From Betaproteobacteria bacterium (GTDB lineage: Bacteria; Pseudomonadota; Gammaproteobacteria; Burkholderiales; Casimicrobiaceae), in contig JADIZG010000047.1 in NCBI GenBank assembly GCA_016704895.1, positions 1-42,876 of the forward strand: a DNA stretch of 42,876 nt. The letters are read 5' to 3'. The first letter of the stretch is position 1, and every line of letters starts with the position of its first letter. This document shows positions 37,494-42,876 of the stretch, piece by piece. Both the position numbers and the translations under genes were made by a program. The notes beneath the pieces were generated by a model. It was given only the letters and a program-made list of their open reading frames with translations. It did not search any database and was not told the origin of the DNA.

Positions 37494-38258
37494 ATGAACA
37501 CCGACAAGTTCAGCGCGATCGCCCACCGCGACCACGACTACTGCAACCCGGTCGCCGCCGCGAAGATCGAGCGCATCCTCGACCTGATGCCGCTCGACGC
37601 GCACTCGCGCGTGCTCGACCTCGGATGCGGGCGGGCCGAGCTCGCGCTGCGCATCGTCGAGCGCTTCGGATCGACCATCGTCGCGGTCGAGCGCTCGCCG
37701 TTCATGCTCGACGCCGCGCGCGAGCGCGCCGAGTGGACGGGGGCGCTGGCGAAGCTTCATCTCGACGACCGCGACATCCGCGCGTTCCGTGCCGACCCTG
37801 AGACGTTCCACCTGAGCGTCATGCTGGGCGCCGGCGGCATCGACGGCGGCATGGCCGGCATCTGCCGGACGCTCAAGGGCTGGACGAAGCCGGGGGGCTA
37901 CGTGCTCGTGGGCGAGGGCTACTGGAAGCAGAAGCCGTCGGGCGACTACCTCGCGGTGCTGGGTGGCGGCGACGCCGGCCAGCTCCACGACCACCGCGGC
38001 AACGTGCAGGCGGGCATCGACGCCGGGCTCGTGCCGCTGCACGCGGTCGTCGCGAGCGACGACGAGTGGGACGAGTACGAGTGGAAATACGCGCGCGCGA
38101 TCGAGCGCTACGCGGGCGAGCAGCCGGACGATCCGGACGTTCCGGCGATGCTCGAGCGCGTCCGGCGCTGGCGCGACGCGTACCTGCGCTGGGGCCGCGA
38201 CACGCTGGGCTTCGGCGTCTACCTGTTCTGGCGTCCGGGCGGACGCGTCGCCCCGTAG
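37494..38258 (+). CDS. SAM-dependent class I methyltransferase
   Basis: 254 residues. SRVLDLGCGRAELALRIVERFGSTIVAVERSPFMLDAARERA gives the GxGxxE-type SAM site and the acidic residue binding the ribose. LHLDDRDIRAF and FHLSVMLGAGGIDGGMAGICRTLKGWTKPGGYVLVGEGYWKQKP follow the fold. The start MNTDKFSAIAHRDHDYCNP is selected by the beginning of similarity. It lies 171 bases after ampG and two bases before the DUF3052 gene. Substrate unknown. Confidence 0.9.
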   Translation: MNTDKFSAIAHRDHDYCNPVAAAKIERILDLMPLDAHSRVLDLGCGRAELALRIVERFGSTIVAVERSPFMLDAARERAEWTGALAKLHLDDRDIRAFRADPETFHLSVMLGAGGIDGGMAGICRTLKGWTKPGGYVLVGEGYWKQKPSGDYLAVLGGGDAGQLHDHRGNVQAGIDAGLVPLHAVVASDDEWDEYEWKYARAIERYAGEQPDDPDVPAMLERVRRWRDAYLRWGRDTLGFGVYLFWRPGGRVAP

Positions 38259-38260
38259 CG

Positions 38261-38674
38261 GTGGCTGCCGGCTACTCGGGCACCCCGCTGCCCGCCAAGC
38301 TCGGCATCAAGCCGGGACAGCGCGCGTGGCTCGTCGACGTCCCGGCGGACGTCGAGGCGCGGCTCGAGGCGTCGCTCGCGGAGACGAAGCGTCTCTCGCG
38401 GCTCGCCGCGTTCGACGTCGCGCTCGTGTTCGTGACCTCGCGGGCGTTGCTCGCGGCCGCGCTCGATCGGATCGCGCCGAAGATGGACGATTCGGGAATG
38501 ACCTGGATCGCGTGGCCGAAGAAAGCGTCCGGCGTGAAGAGCGACGTGACCGAGGACGCGGTGCGCGCCGACGCGCTGCCGCGCGGGCTCGTCGACGTCA
38601 AGGTCTGCGCGATCGACGCGACGTGGTCGGGCCTGAAGCTCGTGCGGCGCCGCGAGCTGCGGTCGAAGCGATAG
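38261..38674 (+). CDS. DUF3052-like protein
   Basis: 137 residues from GTG 38261, immediately after the methyltransferase stop. AGYSGTPLPAKLGIKPGQRAWLVDVPADVEARL is the characteristic N-terminus of the family, followed by FDVALVFVTSRALLAAALDRIAPKMDDSGMTWIAWPKKASGVKSDVTEDAVRADALPRGLVDVKVCAIDATWSGLKLVRR in outline, a compact alpha/beta domain. Function unknown. Likely cotranscribed with the methyltransferase. It converges with the ABC-F gene 20 bases away. Confidence 0.87.
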   Translation: MAAGYSGTPLPAKLGIKPGQRAWLVDVPADVEARLEASLAETKRLSRLAAFDVALVFVTSRALLAAALDRIAPKMDDSGMTWIAWPKKASGVKSDVTEDAVRADALPRGLVDVKVCAIDATWSGLKLVRRRELRSKR

Positions 38675-38694
38675 GACCTAGCCCTGCCGAAACC

Positions 38695-40620
<1,926 letters not shown>

Positions 40621-40627
40621 GGTGCGA

Positions 40628-41419
40628 TCAGGCTCCCGGCGCCGGGCGCAGCTCGTAGTCGTAGTCGATCACCAGCGGCGCGTGGTCCGAGAAACGCCGG
40701 TTCACGTAGATCGACGCGGCACGTGCGCGCGCGGCGAGGCCCGGCGTCGCGATCTGGTAGTCGATGCGCCAGCCGACGTTCTTGGCCCACGCCTGGCCGC
40801 GGTTCGACCACCAGGTGTAGCGCTCGGGACGCGGGTCGACGCGGCGGAACACGTCGACGAAGCCCAGCTCGTCGAACACGCGCGTGAGCCACGCGCGCTC
40901 CTCGGGCAGGAAGCCCGAGTTCTTCTGGTTCGACCGCCAGTTCTTCAGGTCGATCGGCTGGTGCGCGATGTTCCAGTCGCCGCACAGGACGATCTCGCGC
41001 CCCGACCGGCGCAGCGCCTCGAGATGCGGCAGGAAGGCGTCGAGAAAGCGGAACTTCGACGCCTGGCGCTCCGGCCCGCTGGAGCCGGACGGCAGGTAGA
41101 GCGAGATCACCGTGAGCTCGCCGAAGTCGGCCTCCAGGTAGCGCCCCTCGTCGTCGAACTCCGCGTGGCCGAACCCGACCTTCTGCCGGTGCGGCACCTT
41201 CGAGTAGAGCGCGACGCCGCTGTAGCCCCTGCGCACGGCCGGGACGAACGTCGCGTGGCTCTTGCGCGGCGCCTTGAGCGGTCGCGGGACCTCGTCCTCC
41301 AGGCACTTGATCTCCTGCACGCACACGACGTCCCAGGGCTCGGCGCGGGCGAGCCAGCGCGCGAACCCCTTGCGTTCGGCCGAGCGCAGGCCGTTGACGT
41401 TGAGCGTGACGATGCGCAT
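40628..41419 (-). CDS. xthA: Exodeoxyribonuclease III
   Basis: 263 residues. MRIVTLNVNGLRSAERKGFARWL, VCVQEIKCLEDEVP (catalytic Glu), VISLYLPSGSSGPERQ, VLCGDWNIAHQPIDLKNWRSNQKNSGF (Asp/Asn), YTWWSNRGQAWAKNVGWRIDYQIA and FSDHAPLVIDY (Asp-His) cover the exonuclease III/AP endonuclease active site. Repairs abasic DNA. Divergent from pyrE with 114 bases between, as in many proteobacteria. Confidence 0.96.
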   Translation of the reverse strand: MRIVTLNVNGLRSAERKGFARWLARAEPWDVVCVQEIKCLEDEVPRPLKAPRKSHATFVPAVRRGYSGVALYSKVPHRQKVGFGHAEFDDEGRYLEADFGELTVISLYLPSGSSGPERQASKFRFLDAFLPHLEALRRSGREIVLCGDWNIAHQPIDLKNWRSNQKNSGFLPEERAWLTRVFDELGFVDVFRRVDPRPERYTWWSNRGQAWAKNVGWRIDYQIATPGLAARARAASIYVNRRFSDHAPLVIDYDYELRPAPGA

Positions 41420-41498
41420 CGGAGATTCCGCGGGCGGAAGGCGCGCGAGTGTACACGACGCCCCAGCGGGCGCGGACGGACCGTGTCGCGCCGGGCCT

Positions 41499-41504
41499 TA
41501 TACT
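41499..41504 (+). promoter_or_regulatory. -10 element of pyrE
   Basis: TATACT in GGGCCTTATACTGGGC, 29 bases before the pyrE start. No clear -35. Confidence 0.45.
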
Positions 41505-41533
41505 GGGCGCTTGCGGCCCGAGCCTTCCTTCGA

Positions 41534-42175
41534 ATGAGCGACTTCCGGCAGGCGTTCCTCGCGTTCTCCGTGGCACGTGACGTGCTTCGATTCGGCGACT
41601 TCGTCACCAAGGCGGGACGCCGGACACCGTATTTCTTCAACGCGGGACTGTTCAACGACGGCGAGAGCCTGAAGCGGCTGGGCGAGTTCTACGCTCAGGC
41701 GCTCCTCGCGTCGGGGACGGGCTGCGACCAGCTGTTCGGGCCGGCGTACAAGGGCATCCCCCTGGCGTCGGCGACGGCCATCGCGCTCGCCGGAATGGGT
41801 CACAATCTGCCCTGGAGCTTCAACCGCAAGGAAGCGAAGGACCACGGCGAGGGCGGCAGCCTCGTGGGCGCGCCGCTCAAGGGGCGGGTCGTGATCGTCG
41901 ACGACGTCATCAGCGCGGGAACCTCGGTGCGCGAGTCGGTCGAGACCATCATCGCGCACGGCGCCCGCCCGGCCGGCGTGCTGATCGCGCTGGACCGGAT
42001 GGAGCGCGGAACCGGAGCGCTGTCGGCCGTGCAGGAGGTGCGCGAGACCTACGGGATCCCGGTGACGGCGATCGCGACGCTCGACGACGTGCTGGCGTTC
42101 ATCGCCACGAGCGCGGAACTCGCGAAGTGGCGTGACGCGGTGGCGGCCTACCGCGCGCAATATGGCGCGGCCTGA
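41534..42175 (+). CDS. pyrE: Orotate phosphoribosyltransferase
   Basis: 213 residues, standard length. Converts orotate and PRPP to orotidine 5'-phosphate in pyrimidine synthesis. VLRFGDFVTKAGRRTPYFFNAGLFNDGESLKRLG is the family N-terminus, FGPAYKGIPLASATAIAL and FNRKEAKDHGEGG form the flexible loop region, and GRVVIVDDVISAGTSVRESVETI is the PRPP-binding motif. Cytoplasmic. Confidence 0.97.
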   Translation: MSDFRQAFLAFSVARDVLRFGDFVTKAGRRTPYFFNAGLFNDGESLKRLGEFYAQALLASGTGCDQLFGPAYKGIPLASATAIALAGMGHNLPWSFNRKEAKDHGEGGSLVGAPLKGRVVIVDDVISAGTSVRESVETIIAHGARPAGVLIALDRMERGTGALSAVQEVRETYGIPVTAIATLDDVLAFIATSAELAKWRDAVAAYRAQYGAA

Positions 42176-42203
42176 ACGGCGGGCGATGGAGAGGAAGTCG
42201 GCG

Positions 42204-42876
42204 ATGCGGCGAGGACGGCTCGGGACCTGGGTTGCGATGGCGATCGCGGCGGCCTTCGCGTGCGTGTCGCCGGCGGTCGCGCAGAAGCTCTACAAGTGGA
42301 CCGACGAGAACGGCAAGGTCCACTACACGGACAAGGCGCCGGACCCGTCGCGCGGCGGCACGCAGCTCGACAAGCAGGGCCGTCCCGTCGGCCGCATCGA
42401 GCCCGCGCCCACGCCCGAGCAGGTCCGGGCGAAGGAGGCCGAGGCGGAGCGGAAGAAGGCGGCCGCCAAGGAGCAGGAGGTTTCTTGCCCGGCGCGACCG
42501 GGCGCTGCTCGCCTCGTTCACGACCGAGGCCGAGATCGACCTCGCGCGCGCGCGCGCCGTCGCGACGGTCGAGTCGCAGATCGAGTCCGCGCAGGCGTAC
42601 CTTGCGCAGCTCACGAGGCGCAAGCAGGACATCGACCAGCGCAAGGCGAAGCTCGGCGACAAGCCGGTCCCGCTGCCGCTGGAGCGGGAGAGCGAGGTCG
42701 CCAACAGCGAATACGCGAAGAACAGCGACCTGGTCGCGCAGAAGAAGCGCGAACTCGCCGCGGTGACCGCCCGCTACGACGCCGACAAGCAGCGCTGGCG
42801 CGAGTTGAAGGCGATCCAGGATTCGAACGCCGCCGCGGCCGCGACGGCTCCCTCGACCGCCGCCGCGAAGAAATAG
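42204..42876 (+). CDS. DUF4124 periplasmic protein with coiled coil, one frameshift
   Basis: About 220 residues when repaired. ATG 42204 has GAGAGGAAG upstream; an in-frame ATG at 42186 is the alternative. Signal peptide (WVAMAIAAAFACVSPAVAQ), then the DUF4124 core KLYKWTDENGKVHYTDKAPDPSRGG, then a Lys/Glu/Ala helix. Near 42478-42498 the frame changes (KEQEV to RRDRALLASF), and the rest, ASFTTEAEIDLARARAVATVESQIESAQAYLAQLTRRKQDIDQRKAKL onward, is a long coiled coil to the TAG at the window end. Probably an extra base or two around TTTCTTGCCC. Function unknown; envelope-associated. Confidence 0.85.
   Translation, partial: MRRGRLGTWVAMAIAAAFACVSPAVAQKLYKWTDENGKVHYTDKAPDPSRGGTQLDKQGRPVGRIEPAPTPEQVRAKEAEAERKKAAAKEQEVSCPARPGAARLVHDRGRDRPRARARRRDGRVADRVRAGVPCAAHEAQAGHRPAQGEARRQAGPAAAGAGERGRQQRIREEQRPGRAEEARTRRGDRPLRRRQAALARVEGDPGFERRRGRDGSLDRRREEI

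Overview
The window is a high-GC proteobacterial chromosome segment, most likely betaproteobacterial (Burkholderiales or Rhodocyclales-like). The clues are the order gshB - mannose-type EIIA - HPr - enzyme I, the metX/metW - ampG cluster, the divergent xthA/pyrE pair, a DUF4124 protein, an IPTL-CTERM sorting tail and the strong G/C bias at third codon positions. I see no phage, insertion sequence, CRISPR array, rRNA or tRNA.

Layout. 0-5.5 kb: a DUF3313 lipoprotein; a membrane class III nucleotide cyclase with a periplasmic haem-c sensor domain; a near-exact ubiquitin with an IPTL-CTERM-like tail; a DadA-like FAD oxidoreductase; inverted REP-like palindromes; an ornithine cyclodeaminase-family protein. 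5.5-6.3 kb: two small coupled unknown ORFs. 6.3-11.9 kb: an ABC exporter, then a partner-switching module (GAF-PP2C phosphatase, HATPase anti-sigma kinase, STAS antagonist), an ECF sigma factor reduced to region 4, an anti-sigma-like protein and a membrane-anchored protein with 15-residue repeats, closed by a clear terminator. 11.9-14.9 kb: one large exported protein (HExxH metallopeptidase, beta-propeller, outer-membrane barrel) broken by about ten frameshifts. 14.9-19.2 kb: PrsW-type protease, cyclic-nucleotide-binding patatin, class II aldolase and its TetR regulator. 19.4-24.7 kb: RhlE helicase, RecQ, a SpoIIAA-like protein and a TPR glycosyltransferase. 24.7-28.8 kb: gshB and a cytoplasmic PTS phosphorelay with two HPr proteins. 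28.8-33.6 kb: a TlpA/DUF4266/DUF3570/ApbE periplasmic redox cassette and a convergent cytochrome c-Ig-like-DUF5648 protein, separated by another REP pair. 33.6-42.9 kb: a SAM-II-like riboswitch before a MetX-MetW fusion, AmpG-like permease, a methyltransferase, DUF3052, ABC-F ATPase, exonuclease III, pyrE and a DUF4124 protein.

The most striking element is the ubiquitin gene (2714-3046): 62 of the first 71 residues match human ubiquitin and all seven lysines are kept, but the C-terminal RLRGG is replaced by a VPTLS motif, a hydrophobic stretch and an arginine cluster. Second is the predicted SAM-II aptamer controlling an in-frame MetX-MetW fusion. Third is the protease-propeller-barrel protein.

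Caution: many genes carry single-base indels (near 2390, 6018, 9720, 9885, about ten in 11.5-14.9 kb, 22325, 24104, 31790, 42485). Several lie in G/C runs while the protein reading continues perfectly in the next frame. Many are probably sequencing or assembly errors rather than biology, so the broken genes are described as the proteins they would encode.
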